A DNA stretch of 64,000 nucleotides, taken from the NCBI GenBank assembly GCA_900540955.1, contig UQIF01000002.1, forward strand, positions 1 through 64,000, read 5' to 3'. Position numbers and translations under genes: made by a program. Position 1 is the stretch's first letter. The number at the start of each line of letters is the position of its first letter. Positions 36,331 through 45,745 of this stretch are shown piece by piece. The stretch is from an uncultured Olsenella sp. (GTDB lineage Bacteria; Actinomycetota; Coriobacteriia; Coriobacteriales; Atopobiaceae). The notes below the pieces were generated by a model. That model saw only the letters and a program-made list of their open reading frames with translations, had not been told where the DNA came from and did no database searches.

Positions 36331-37386
36331 CTAGGAAAGACGCTGCTTGAGCTGACCACAGGCGGCGTCGATGTCGGATCCGCGCGAGTTGCGAATCGTC
36401 GCCTCAACACCTACGCGAGAAAGCGCATTGACGAAATCCTCGGCGCGACGTTCGGTAGACGGCTTGAGCTTCGAGCCCGGTACATTGTTGAGCTGGATGA
36501 TGTTGACGTGCGCAAGGGTATCGCGGCAGAAGTCGCAAAGAGCTTCCATCTCTTCCCTGGTGTCGTTGACGCCGTCGATGAGGGCATACTCGTAGGTCGG
36601 TCGGCGTCCGGTGCGGTCAACGTACTCGCCCATGACCGTATAAAGGTTAAGGAGCGAGTACTTCTTTACCCCAGGCATGATCTGGTTGCGGGTCTTCTGA
36701 ACCGCTGAGTGAAGCGAAACGGCAAGCGTGAACTGCTCGGGCTCGCGGGAGAACTTGCGGATCATCGGAATAACGCCGCAGGTGGAAACGGTAAGGTGGC
36801 GAGCGCCGATGCCCGCGCCGTCGGGGTCGTTGAGCTTGCGGAGCGCGGCCAGCGTGTTGTCATAGTTCATGAACGGCTCGCCCTGGCCCATGAAGACGAC
36901 GCTCGTTACGCGCGTATTGAAGTCGTCGCGAACATGCATAACCTGATCGTAAATCTCCGAAGGGGAAAGCGATCGCGTGAAGCCGGCGCCGCCGGTGGCG
37001 CAAAACGCGCAGCCCATAGCACACCCGGCCTGGGTGCTCACGCAAACGGCAAGCTTCTTGCCGGAAGGCATGCCGACGCATTCGACGGTCACTCCGTCGG
37101 TCATGCGAAGAAGGTACTTGCGGCTACCGTCCTCGGAAACCTGGCGAGCAACCTCCTCGACCCCGCCGAGGGCAAGGGACTCGGAGAGCTGAGCGCGCAG
37201 GGACTTGGGGAGGTTGGTCATGTCGTCGAAGGACTTGGCGTTCTTGTTCCAGATCCAGTCCTCGACTTGTTTCACGCGAAACGTCGGCTGCCCAAGCGAC
37301 TCCATAAGAGCCGCCAGCTCGCCTTTTGTCATGGTTTTGAGGTCACGGATTTGGTTGGTATTCTTATCATTGTTGATAACAGCCAC
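36331..37386 (-). CDS. rlmN: 23S rRNA (adenine-2503-C2)-methyltransferase RlmN
   Basis: A 351-aa radical SAM enzyme that methylates A2503 of 23S rRNA and tRNA A37. The radical SAM cluster motif is CAMGCAFC near residue 122 and the glycine-rich SAM site follows. The catalytic C-terminal cysteine is in AACGQL near the end. The GTG start at 37386 follows AGGAG. It is one of the few minus-strand genes on the right arm and carries a near-parS site in its N-terminal coding region. Confidence 0.96.
   Translation of the reverse strand: MAVINNDKNTNQIRDLKTMTKGELAALMESLGQPTFRVKQVEDWIWNKNAKSFDDMTNLPKSLRAQLSESLALGGVEEVARQVSEDGSRKYLLRMTDGVTVECVGMPSGKKLAVCVSTQAGCAMGCAFCATGGAGFTRSLSPSEIYDQVMHVRDDFNTRVTSVVFMGQGEPFMNYDNTLAALRKLNDPDGAGIGARHLTVSTCGVIPMIRKFSREPEQFTLAVSLHSAVQKTRNQIMPGVKKYSLLNLYTVMGEYVDRTGRRPTYEYALIDGVNDTREEMEALCDFCRDTLAHVNIIQLNNVPGSKLKPSTERRAEDFVNALSRVGVEATIRNSRGSDIDAACGQLKQRLS
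37269..37282. other. Near-parS site inside rlmN
   Basis: GTTTCACGCGAAAC differs from the perfect parS palindrome at one central base. It may be an outlying weak ParB site about 3 kb from the main cluster. Confidence 0.5.
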
Positions 37387-37502
37387 AGATTCTCCTGTCC
37401 TTCGAGTTTTTGTCCTGCGGTGGAGTATCCTCTCAACAGGAAATAAGCCTCAATGCCAGTCGAGTCTAGCAGCTGGTAAGGCCCGCCCGGCTAAGGAGCA
37501 GC

Positions 37503-38474
37503 ATGAATACAGAAGAACTCAAGAGCCTGAGGGTCGTCGTGCTTTGCGGCGGCTGGTCGGATGAGCGCGACGTGAGCATCACGTCGGGAAACGAGTGCAG
37601 GAAGGCGCTCCTCGAGTGCGGGTTCAAGAAGGTTGACCTTCTGGATATCGCCGAGGACCGCTTTGCCGAGAAGCTCGCGGGCGGGAACTATGACGTCGCC
37701 TTCCCGGCGCTCCACGGGCGCTTCGGAGAGGACGGCTGTATTCAGGGCATGCTTGAGGTCATGCACATTCCCTACGCCTTCTCGGGCGTATTTGCCTCTG
37801 CGGTCGCCACGCAGAAAGAGGCCGCAAAGGTGCTCTACGCCAAGGCCGGTATCCGCACGCCTCGCGGCGTCGACCTCCCCGCGGGCGCCAAGCTTACCCA
37901 GGAGCAGAAGGACGCCCTGGTGAGCAAGCTCGGCCTGCCCCTCTTTGTAAAGCCATCCGGCAACGGCAGCAGCTTCGGCATCACGCGCGTGACCGAGAGC
38001 TCCAAGCTCCAGGAGGCCGTCGATCTCGCGGGTTCCGAGGGCGAGCGCGTGCTCATCGAGGAGTGCGTCGTGGGAACCGAGATCACGGTGCCCGTGATCG
38101 GGAACGCCGACCCGCACGCCCTGCCCATCGTCGAGATCGTGACCGGCGCCGACTTCTACGACGTGAAGGTCAAGTACGAGCCGGCTGAGCTGCACCACGT
38201 CATCCCCGCGCGCCTCGCGCCGGCGGTGTACGCGAAGGCCCAGGACGCCGCGGTCGCGGCCCACAAGGCGCTCGGGTGCGCCGGGTGCTCCCGCAGCGAC
38301 TTCATCGTGACCCAGATGGGCGAGCCGGTGATTCTAGAGACCAACACCATCCCCGGCATGACCCCGGCGAGCCTTCTTCCGGACTCCGCGCGCCACGGCG
38401 GAATCGAGTTCCCGGAGCTCTGCGCTAAATTTATCGAGCTCGCGGTCGAGGGGCGCGCGTCAAAGGTAGAGTAG
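37503..38474 (+). CDS. ddl: D-alanine--D-alanine ligase
   Basis: A 323-aa ATP-grasp enzyme that makes the D-Ala-D-Ala dipeptide for peptidoglycan precursors. The N-terminal loop is GGWSDERDVSITSG, the ATP-grasp core has FVKPSGNGSSFGI near residue 150, and the C-terminal metal-binding motif is ETNTIPGMTPASL near residue 277. Length is a little shorter than many Ddl enzymes (about 330-360). AAGGAG precedes the ATG. It is divergent from rlmN. Confidence 0.95.
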   Translation: MNTEELKSLRVVVLCGGWSDERDVSITSGNECRKALLECGFKKVDLLDIAEDRFAEKLAGGNYDVAFPALHGRFGEDGCIQGMLEVMHIPYAFSGVFASAVATQKEAAKVLYAKAGIRTPRGVDLPAGAKLTQEQKDALVSKLGLPLFVKPSGNGSSFGITRVTESSKLQEAVDLAGSEGERVLIEECVVGTEITVPVIGNADPHALPIVEIVTGADFYDVKVKYEPAELHHVIPARLAPAVYAKAQDAAVAAHKALGCAGCSRSDFIVTQMGEPVILETNTIPGMTPASLLPDSARHGGIEFPELCAKFIELAVEGRASKVE

Positions 38475-38518
38475 ACGTGCGTGCCTAAGGCCAAAACCAA
38501 AACAAGATAAGGAACAGG

Positions 38519-41479
38519 ATGCCCCAAGAGAACGACCGCGCGGCCACCCATGAGATGAGCCTCGAAGACCTGATTTTGCCCGGTACCCCAAAGAGCGTGG
38601 CAGAAGCCTACCGAAGCCTCGCGGAAAGGGCAAGAACTGCGAGGTTCAGCCTGCTCGAGGAAGATGTGGTGGTGCTCGACACCGAGACGACGGGGCTCTC
38701 GTTCAAGGACTGCGAGCTCATCGAGATAAGCGCGGCCCGCCTGAGCGGGCGCGAGGTCGTCGAGAGGTTCGAGACGTTCGTGGACCCGGGGCGCCAGATC
38801 CCGCCCGAGATCCAGAAGCTCACCGGCATCTCGCAGATCGACGTCGCCGGCGCGCCCTCGCCCAAGGAGGCCGTGGCCGCGCTCGCCGAGTTCGTCGGCG
38901 GAGCCCCGGTGCTCGCCCACAACGCGACCTTTGACCGGACCTTCGTGGAGGCGGTCCCGGGAGGGGCGAACGTCTCTGACACTTGGATCGACACCCTGTC
39001 GCTCTCGCGCATCGCGCTCCCGCGTCTTTCTTCGCACCGCCTGGCGGACATGGCGTCGGCGTTCGGGTGCGCGGCGGTTACGCACAACTCGAGCGACGAC
39101 GTCGACGCACTCTGCGGCATGTGGAGAATCATCCTCTGCGCGCTCACCGACCTGCCCGCAGGGCTTTTGGGGTATCTGTCGAGGATGCACGAGGAGGTCG
39201 ACTGGGCATTCCGCCCCGTGCTGTCGGGTCTCGCGCTCGCGGACGAGGGGGTGCGTTTCTCGCTGCCCGCTGTTCGCGCGAGGATTGTCGCGGCGCAGCA
39301 GGGCCACGTGCGTGAGGACGCGCAGGAGCTCGATCGCCCCATGCAAGCGCCCAGCTGCGAAGAGGTGACCAATGAGCTTTCGGCCGAAGGCGTCGCCGGC
39401 AGGATGTACGACCACCTCGAGCGCAGGCCTGAGCAAGAAGAGATGGCACGCGAGATAGCCCGCGCCCTCGCGACCTCGACCCACCGCTCCATCGAGGCGG
39501 GCACCGGCGTCGGCAAGTCACTCGCCTACCTGCTGCCCATGGCGCTGTTTGCCCAAAGAAACAACGTAACCGTGGGCGTCGCGACGAAAACCAACGCGCT
39601 CACCGACCAGCTCGTCTCGCACGAGTTGCCGGCGCTGGCCGAGGCGCTGCCCGGCGGGCTCGAGTTCCACAGCCTGAAGGGCTACGACCATTACCCCTGC
39701 CTGCACCGCATGGACCGGGCGGCGCGCGAGGACCTCCCCATTGCCGCGGGAAAGAAGGACGGCCGCTCCGACAACGCCGTGGGCGCGGACATGCTCACGG
39801 CGATTGCGGTGTGCTACGCGTACGCCTGCCAGTCTCCTGACGGCGACCTCGACGCGCTGGGCATCCGTTGGCGCTACGTGCCGCGCTCCATGCTCACCAC
39901 GACCTCCGGCGAGTGCCTGCGCTCGCGCTGCCCGTACTATCCCAATCTGTGTCTGCTGCACGGCGCCCGCCGACGCGCCGCCTGCGGCGATGTCGTGGTG
40001 ACGAACCACTCTCTGCTTCTGCGCGATGTCGATGCCGACGGCAATATCCTTCCCCCGATTCGCCACTGGGTGGTGGACGAGGCCCACGCCTTCGAGTCCG
40101 AGGCCCGGCGCCAGTGGGCCGTCGAGGTCTCTGGCGAGGAGGCGCGCATCGCTTTCGAGCTGCTCGGCGGAACAAAGACGGGCGTGCTGCGCACCTTGCT
40201 CGCCTCCTGTGCGCACCTCGAGAACTCGACGTTGGTGTGTGGGCTTCTTACCAAGGCTGCGGCAACGGTCGCGCGGGCGTCGATTGCCTGCGCCGACCTC
40301 TTTGAGGCGGTCCACGGCCTGGCGGCGTCCGCCCGCGGAGGGGATACCGGCTACGACGTGAGTACGTTGTGGATCGACGAGGCCCTGCGCGGTGGCGAGC
40401 CGTGGGGCGAGGTCGCGGCTGCCGGCACTCGGGTGGCTGACGTGCTGGCCGAGGCGGTCAAGCAGCTCAAGGAGGCCGCTGCCGCCCTGCGCGAGACGGA
40501 TGCCCGCCTGGCCGCCGACCTCGGCGAATCCACGAGGTTCCTCTCCGAGCTTCTTGCCGGCGTGAAGCTGATCTGCGTCGAGCCCGACCCCGCCTATGTG
40601 TACTCCGCGCAGGTGAGCCGCTCGCGCAAGCGCGCCAACATGGAGAAGCTCTGCGCCGAGAAGCTCGACGTGGGCGCGGACCTCTCGGAGCGCTGGCTGC
40701 CCGAGATGGACACCGTGGTCTTCACCTCGGCGACCATCGCGGTCGGCGAGAGCTTCGAGCACTTCGACGCGGGCGTCGGGCTCGACCGGGCGGGCGCGGG
40801 CAAGCACCGCGACCTGCGGCTCGACTCGAGCTTCGACTTCGACCGCAACATGAGTGTCGTCGTGGCAAAGGACATGCCCGCCCCCGGCGAGCGCGGCTAC
40901 ATCGACGCCCTCGTGGATCTGCTCTTTGACGTCCACGTGGCCATGGGCGGCGGTGTGCTCACGCTCTTCACGAACCGCCGCGACATGGAGCGCGTCTACG
41001 CCGAGCTCTCCGGCCGCCTCTCCCGGGAGGGGCTCGAGCTGGAGCAGCAGGGCAAGGGCGCCTCGGCGCGCCGCCTGCGCGACCGCTTCATTGCCGAGAA
41101 GGACCTTTCGCTGCTCGCGCTCAAGTCGTTCTGGGAAGGCTTCGACGCCGCCGGAGAGACGCTGCGCTGCGTCGTGATACCCAAGCTGCCCTTTGCGAGC
41201 CCCAACGACCCTCTTGTCCGCGAGCGCGAAGCACGCGACCAGCGCGCCTGGTGGAAGTACTCCCTGCCGGAGGCCGTGATTTCGGTCAAGCAGGCCGCCG
41301 GCCGCCTTATTCGCAGCTCGAGCGACACGGGCGTGCTCGTGCTCGCCGACTCGCGTCTGGTGACCAAGCGCTATGGCAGGCAGTTCATCCAATCATTGCC
41401 GAGCAAGAACGTCCAGACGATGGACCGCGCGGGAATCGGGCGCTTTATCAAGCTCTGGCGCTCCTCTCGGAGCAAGTAG
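38519..41479 (+). CDS. dinG: DinG-family exonuclease-helicase
   Basis: A 986-aa fusion. Residues about 45-205 are a DEDDh 3'-5' exonuclease of the DnaQ type (VVLDTETTGLSFKD, HNATFDRTF, and HNSSDDVDAL near the end). Residues about 300-980 form a superfamily 2 XPD/DinG helicase with Walker A IEAGTGVGKS near residue 328 and DEAH (VVDEAHAF) near residue 520. Cysteines around residues 400-495 (CLHRM, CLRSRC, CLLHG, ACGD) may ligate a 4Fe-4S cluster. The C-terminal motif VI region reads KQAAGRLIRSSSDTG. The role is DNA repair and structure removal. The same fusion occurs in Firmicutes DinG. Confidence 0.9.
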   Translation: MPQENDRAATHEMSLEDLILPGTPKSVAEAYRSLAERARTARFSLLEEDVVVLDTETTGLSFKDCELIEISAARLSGREVVERFETFVDPGRQIPPEIQKLTGISQIDVAGAPSPKEAVAALAEFVGGAPVLAHNATFDRTFVEAVPGGANVSDTWIDTLSLSRIALPRLSSHRLADMASAFGCAAVTHNSSDDVDALCGMWRIILCALTDLPAGLLGYLSRMHEEVDWAFRPVLSGLALADEGVRFSLPAVRARIVAAQQGHVREDAQELDRPMQAPSCEEVTNELSAEGVAGRMYDHLERRPEQEEMAREIARALATSTHRSIEAGTGVGKSLAYLLPMALFAQRNNVTVGVATKTNALTDQLVSHELPALAEALPGGLEFHSLKGYDHYPCLHRMDRAAREDLPIAAGKKDGRSDNAVGADMLTAIAVCYAYACQSPDGDLDALGIRWRYVPRSMLTTTSGECLRSRCPYYPNLCLLHGARRRAACGDVVVTNHSLLLRDVDADGNILPPIRHWVVDEAHAFESEARRQWAVEVSGEEARIAFELLGGTKTGVLRTLLASCAHLENSTLVCGLLTKAAATVARASIACADLFEAVHGLAASARGGDTGYDVSTLWIDEALRGGEPWGEVAAAGTRVADVLAEAVKQLKEAAAALRETDARLAADLGESTRFLSELLAGVKLICVEPDPAYVYSAQVSRSRKRANMEKLCAEKLDVGADLSERWLPEMDTVVFTSATIAVGESFEHFDAGVGLDRAGAGKHRDLRLDSSFDFDRNMSVVVAKDMPAPGERGYIDALVDLLFDVHVAMGGGVLTLFTNRRDMERVYAELSGRLSREGLELEQQGKGASARRLRDRFIAEKDLSLLALKSFWEGFDAAGETLRCVVIPKLPFASPNDPLVREREARDQRAWWKYSLPEAVISVKQAAGRLIRSSSDTGVLVLADSRLVTKRYGRQFIQSLPSKNVQTMDRAGIGRFIKLWRSSRSK

Positions 41480-41490
41480 GAGAATCCTAG

Positions 41491-41524
41491 ATGCCGCGGA
41501 TGGCGAGGAAGCCATCCGCGGCAT
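41491..41524 (+). terminator. Terminator after dinG
   Basis: A perfect 14-bp stem (41491-41504 with 41511-41524) and a 6-base loop, followed by TTTGTGA. It lies 11 bases past the dinG stop. Confidence 0.85.
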
Positions 41525-41626
41525 TTGTGACACTCTAAGTGCAGGTTCTGAGCGGGAAGAAAAACCCCGCCCCCGCCGCGTATAATTAAAGCTTGCATGC
41601 AGCGCAATCCCGAGGAGGAACGTTTC

Positions 41627-42097
41627 GTGGCACAGACCGCAGAAAAGCCGCTCGTCGGCATCATCATGGGTTCAAAGTCCGATATGCCGACCATGGAGGC
41701 CTGCACGGCCCAGCTCGATGAGCTGGGAGTGCCGTATGAGCTCGTCATCGCGAGCGCCCACCGCAACCCCGAGAAGGTCCACGAATGGGCGAGCTCCGCG
41801 GCCGACCGCGGCCTCAAAGTGATCATCGCCGCCGCCGGTAAGGCCGCCCACCTCGGCGGCGTCGTGGCCGCCTTCACCCCGCTGCCCATCGTCGGCGTCC
41901 CGATGAAGACCTCCGACCTCGGCGGCATGGACTCGCTGCTCTCGATGGTCCAGATGCCCTCTGGCGTGCCTGTGGCCTGCGTCGCCATCAACGGCGCAAA
42001 GAACGCGGCCATCTTTGCCACCCAGATCCTCGGCGCCACCATGCCCGAGTACCGCCAAGTCATCGTCGATTTCAAGCAGAAGATGGCCGAGGCCTAG
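41627..42097 (+). CDS. purE: N5-carboxyaminoimidazole ribonucleotide mutase PurE
   Basis: A 156-aa class I PurE, which converts N5-CAIR to CAIR in purine synthesis. The motif GIIMGSKSDMPTME near residue 12, SAHRNPEKV near residue 41 and the glycine-rich GKAAHLGG region are intact. The GTG at 41627 was chosen for the GAGGAGG eight bases upstream; an ATG at 41597 lies before that site. A TATAAT at 41581 is a likely -10 element. PurK is not in the window. A sortase gene follows directly, before purF. Confidence 0.95.
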   Translation: MAQTAEKPLVGIIMGSKSDMPTMEACTAQLDELGVPYELVIASAHRNPEKVHEWASSAADRGLKVIIAAAGKAAHLGGVVAAFTPLPIVGVPMKTSDLGGMDSLLSMVQMPSGVPVACVAINGAKNAAIFATQILGATMPEYRQVIVDFKQKMAEA

Positions 42098-42100
42098 TCA

Positions 42101-43096
42101 ATGGCTAAGCACTTCAGCCAAGAAGGAGCGGCCTCCCAGGCCCAGATGCCCATCCCGCGCCCGACGCGCGGCGGCGACGAGTCCTACCACGCGCCCGCGG
42201 GCAACGCCTATGCCCGCGCCAGCTCCCGCGCGGTCGGGTACCAGAGCGTCGTTACGTCTGGTCGCGGGGCGTCTGGCGGGCGCCGCGGCGGATACGTCGA
42301 TTCCGACCCCTATGACGTCAGGGGCGATCGCGACCCGAAACGCCGCCGCGCGCGTGTGGTCTCGCGTGTTCTTCTTGCCATTGGGCTTTGCCTCTTGATC
42401 GCCGCGGCGGGGATGTTCCTGCACAACCAGTACGAGTACCATGAGCAGGACGTCATAAACGAGAAGCTCGCGGCCTACGCGACCGTGGACAACACCGGAT
42501 CGTCCGCCCCTAAGGTCGATTGGGCGGCGCTGAAGGCCGTGAACCAGCAGGTCGTCGGTTGGATCCAGATTCCCGGCACCAACGTCAACTACCCTGTTTA
42601 CCAGGGAGCCGACAACGATGCCTACCTGCACACCAACGCGGAGGGCAACTACTCGCTCGGCGGGCAGATCTTCCTCGACGCGGAAAACACCGCCCCCGGC
42701 ATGGTGGATGCGCAGACCATCATCTACGGTCACCACCTGCGCAACGGATCGATGTTCAAGGCCGTCTCCGATATGGAGAGCCAGGGCATGTTCGACTCGG
42801 TCGACACCGTTTGGTACGTGACCGAGCAGGCGACCTATGAGCTGCAGCCCCTGCTCGCCTATAAGACCGACGGCGACGACGAGAACGTCAGGTGCTTCTC
42901 GTTTGAGTCGACCGACGCGTTCCACAGCTATCTTTCCGCGCTCGCCGCCAAGGCGAGCGCCAAGGCCGCCGACGCGGATGCGCAGATAGCGGCCGCAAAC
43001 AACGTGCTCTCGCTGTGTACCTGCAGCTATACAGGAAACGAGACGGGCCGAGTCGTGCTCGTCTGCGTGCCCAAGGCGACGACGGCCCAAGAGTAG
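42101..43096 (+). CDS. Class B sortase
   Basis: A 331-aa membrane transpeptidase that joins surface proteins to the cell wall. Residues 1-80 are cytoplasmic, Arg/Ser/Gly-rich and disordered. One transmembrane segment (VLLAIGLCLLIAAAGMFL) lies near residues 88-105. The class B fold follows: NVNYPVYQGADNDAYL, the catalytic His in IIYGHHLRNG near residue 210, the catalytic Cys in SLCTCSY near residue 308, and the Arg in GRVVLVC. The ATG lies three bases after purE stop. It is out of place in a purine cluster. The two giant proteins at 3046 and 12429 end in xPQTG signals it could process; that link is inference. Confidence 0.9.
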   Translation: MAKHFSQEGAASQAQMPIPRPTRGGDESYHAPAGNAYARASSRAVGYQSVVTSGRGASGGRRGGYVDSDPYDVRGDRDPKRRRARVVSRVLLAIGLCLLIAAAGMFLHNQYEYHEQDVINEKLAAYATVDNTGSSAPKVDWAALKAVNQQVVGWIQIPGTNVNYPVYQGADNDAYLHTNAEGNYSLGGQIFLDAENTAPGMVDAQTIIYGHHLRNGSMFKAVSDMESQGMFDSVDTVWYVTEQATYELQPLLAYKTDGDDENVRCFSFESTDAFHSYLSALAAKASAKAADADAQIAAANNVLSLCTCSYTGNETGRVVLVCVPKATTAQE

Positions 43097-43134
43097 CCGC
43101 GCGCCACCGACGCTCGAGAGAGGAAGAGGACTTC

Positions 43135-44667
43135 GTGTCAGAGAAGCTCGATCATCTAGGTAGTTCCGCGCCCGAGCAGCAAGACGACAAGCTCCATGAG
43201 GAGTGCGGCGTCTTTGGCATATGGGCTCCGGGCCACGACGTGGCCCGCATGACCTATTTCGCGCTGCACTCGCTGCAGCACCGCGGCCAGGACTCGTCCG
43301 GCATCGCGGTCGGCGACGGCAAGACGGTCCTTGTGCGCAAGGACCTCGGCCTCGTCACGCAGGTCTTTACCGACGCCGACCTCGCGGCCATGCCCGGCAA
43401 GGTCGCCTGCGGCCACTGCCGCTACGGCACCGCCGGCGCCAAGGGCTGGGAGTCCGCGCAGCCGCACCTCTCGATGATCAACGACGTGATCATCGCGCTG
43501 GCGCACAACGGCACCCTCGTCAACTTCGACAGCCTGCGTCACGAGCTCATCGAGATGGGCGTCCCGTTCCGCTCCAACACCGACTCCGAGGTGGCGGCCA
43601 AGCTCATCGGCTTCTTTACCCAGCGCGGCCACAGCCTGCGCACGGGCATCGCGCACACTATGCGCATGCTCGAGGGCGGCTACGCCATGGTGCTCGTCCG
43701 CGACAACGCCATGTACGCCTTCCGCGACCCGCACGGCATCCGACCGCTCGTCCTGGGGCGCCTTTCCGGCGACGCCGGTTGGGTCGTCGCCAGCGAGACC
43801 TGCGCGCTTGACACCGTGGGCGCCGAGTACGTGCGCGAGGTCGAGCCCGGCGAGATCATCCGCATCTCGGACGACGGTCTCTCTTCCCAGATGGGGTGCC
43901 GCCCGCGTGCCCTTACCAACTGCATCTTCGAGCACGTGTACTTCTCGCGCCCGGACTCCGTCAAGGACGGCATGTCCATCTACCGCGTGCGTCACAACAT
44001 GGGCCGCGTCCTTGCCCGCGAGACCCCGGTCGAGGCAGACCTCGTCATCGGCGTGCCCGACTCCGGCTGCCCGGCGGCCGAGGGCTATGCCAAGGAGTCC
44101 GGCATCCCGTACGGCACGGGCCTCATCAAGAATCGCTACATCGCCCGCACTTTCATCGCCCCTACCCAGGAGCTCCGCGAGCGTGGCGTGCGCCTCAAGC
44201 TCAATGCCCTCTCCGACGTCGTGGCCGGCAAGCGCCTGGTCATGGTCGACGACTCGATTGTGCGCGGCACCACGTCCAACCAAATCGTCCAGCTCCTGCG
44301 CGATGCCGGCGCCACCGAGGTCCACGTCCGCAGTGCTTCCCCCATGGTCAAGTGGCCCTGCTTCTATGGCATCGACACGGCTGACCAGGACCAGCTTATC
44401 GCCGCGAACATGACCCTCGAGCAGATCCGCGACCACATCGGCGCGGACTCCGTCGGGTTTCTCTCGATCGAGGGCCTTATGGAGTGCGTCCCCGAGGTCG
44501 GCTACTGCAAGGCCTGCTTCGACGGCAACTACCCGGTCGAGATCCCCAAGTCGTTCTACGAGGAGAAGTTCCTCCCCGGTTACACGCCCAACAACCTTGA
44601 GGCCGCCAGCGACCTCTCGAAGATGCACCCCGAGGACGTCCTCGAGATGGCAGACAAGGAGAACTAA
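43135..44667 (+). CDS. purF: Amidophosphoribosyltransferase PurF
   Basis: A 510-aa enzyme catalysing the first committed step of purine synthesis, from PRPP and glutamine to phosphoribosylamine. A propeptide of 23 residues precedes Cys24 (CGVFGIWAPG), the N-terminal nucleophile of the glutaminase domain. The PRPP loop VMVDDSIVRGTTS lies near residue 365. Cysteines in the C-terminal half fit the Bacillus-type enzyme with a 4Fe-4S cluster. The GTG at 43135 follows AGGAAGAGGA. The frame is open further upstream within the sortase gene but that part is not used. purM follows by one base. Confidence 0.96.
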   Translation: MSEKLDHLGSSAPEQQDDKLHEECGVFGIWAPGHDVARMTYFALHSLQHRGQDSSGIAVGDGKTVLVRKDLGLVTQVFTDADLAAMPGKVACGHCRYGTAGAKGWESAQPHLSMINDVIIALAHNGTLVNFDSLRHELIEMGVPFRSNTDSEVAAKLIGFFTQRGHSLRTGIAHTMRMLEGGYAMVLVRDNAMYAFRDPHGIRPLVLGRLSGDAGWVVASETCALDTVGAEYVREVEPGEIIRISDDGLSSQMGCRPRALTNCIFEHVYFSRPDSVKDGMSIYRVRHNMGRVLARETPVEADLVIGVPDSGCPAAEGYAKESGIPYGTGLIKNRYIARTFIAPTQELRERGVRLKLNALSDVVAGKRLVMVDDSIVRGTTSNQIVQLLRDAGATEVHVRSASPMVKWPCFYGIDTADQDQLIAANMTLEQIRDHIGADSVGFLSIEGLMECVPEVGYCKACFDGNYPVEIPKSFYEEKFLPGYTPNNLEAASDLSKMHPEDVLEMADKEN

Positions 44668-44668
44668 C

Positions 44669-45745
44669 ATGTCCGACGCTCAGCAGACCAAGCACGTTAC
44701 CTACGCCGACGCCGGCGTGGACGTCGACGAGGGCGCCCGCGCGGTCGACGCCATCAAGGGCGCCGTCAAGGCCACCAACCGCCCCGAGGTCATCGGCGGG
44801 CTCGGCGGCTTCGGCTCCTGCTTCTCGATGAAGGGCTTTAAGGACATGGAGGACCCCATCCTCGTGTCCGGCACCGACGGCGTCGGCACCAAGCTCGCCA
44901 TCGCCCAGCTGCTCGACCGCCACGACACGGTGGGCGAGGACCTCGTGGCCATGTGCGTCGACGATGTGGTGCCCATCGGCGCCGAGCCGCTCTTTTTCCT
45001 TGATTACGTGGCCATCGGAAAGCTCCGCGCCGAGCATGTGGCGGAGATCGTCAAGGGCATCGCCGAGGGCTGCAAGAAATCCGGCTGCGCCCTCGTGGGC
45101 GGCGAGATGGCCGAGCACCCCGGTGTCATGAACCCCGACGACTATGACCTGGCCGGCTTCGTGGTGGGCGTCGTCGACCGCCCGAAGATGATCGGCCCCG
45201 ACAAGGTCAAGGCCGGCGACGTCATCCTCGGTCTGCCGTCCTCCGGCATCCACTCCAACGGCTACTCCCTCGTGCGCAAGGTCGCCATCGAGGGCAAGTC
45301 CGTCGAGGAGCTCAACGAGCCGCTGGATGAGCTCAGCGGCGAGAGCCTGGCCGACGCCGTCCTGCGCCCGACCACCATCTACGCCGGCGGCCTCGTGGCC
45401 GCCCTCAAGGCCGGGGCCCCCATCCACGCGATGGCGCACATCACCGGCGGCGGCATCACCGAGAACCTCAACCGTGCGCTGCCCGCCGACGTCGACGCGC
45501 TCGTGTACCGAGGCGGCGAGGAAGGCCCCGCCTGGCCGATGCCCCCCGTCATCCCGTACATGGTCAAGGCCGCCGGGCTTACCCTGGACGAGGCGTACAA
45601 GACCTTCAACATGGGCGTCGGCATGAGCATCATCTGCGCCCCTGAGGACCAGGCCGAGGTCGAGGCCAAGCTCCGCGAGCAGGGCTTCGAGCCCTTCGTC
45701 ATGGGCGAGTGCGTTCCGGGCGAGGGCAAGGTGACCTATCGATGA
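44669..45745 (+). CDS. purM: Phosphoribosylformylglycinamidine cyclo-ligase PurM
   Basis: A 358-aa AIR synthetase of the PurM/PurL superfamily that closes the imidazole ring. The N-terminal YADAGVDVDEGARAVDAIK and GTDGVGTKLAIAQ motifs and the C-terminal GVGMSIICA strand are clear. The ATG lies one base after the purF stop, with AAGGAG upstream. The end overlaps purN by four bases (ATGA), so purF-purM-purN form a tight operon. Confidence 0.97.
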   Translation: MSDAQQTKHVTYADAGVDVDEGARAVDAIKGAVKATNRPEVIGGLGGFGSCFSMKGFKDMEDPILVSGTDGVGTKLAIAQLLDRHDTVGEDLVAMCVDDVVPIGAEPLFFLDYVAIGKLRAEHVAEIVKGIAEGCKKSGCALVGGEMAEHPGVMNPDDYDLAGFVVGVVDRPKMIGPDKVKAGDVILGLPSSGIHSNGYSLVRKVAIEGKSVEELNEPLDELSGESLADAVLRPTTIYAGGLVAALKAGAPIHAMAHITGGGITENLNRALPADVDALVYRGGEEGPAWPMPPVIPYMVKAAGLTLDEAYKTFNMGVGMSIICAPEDQAEVEAKLREQGFEPFVMGECVPGEGKVTYR

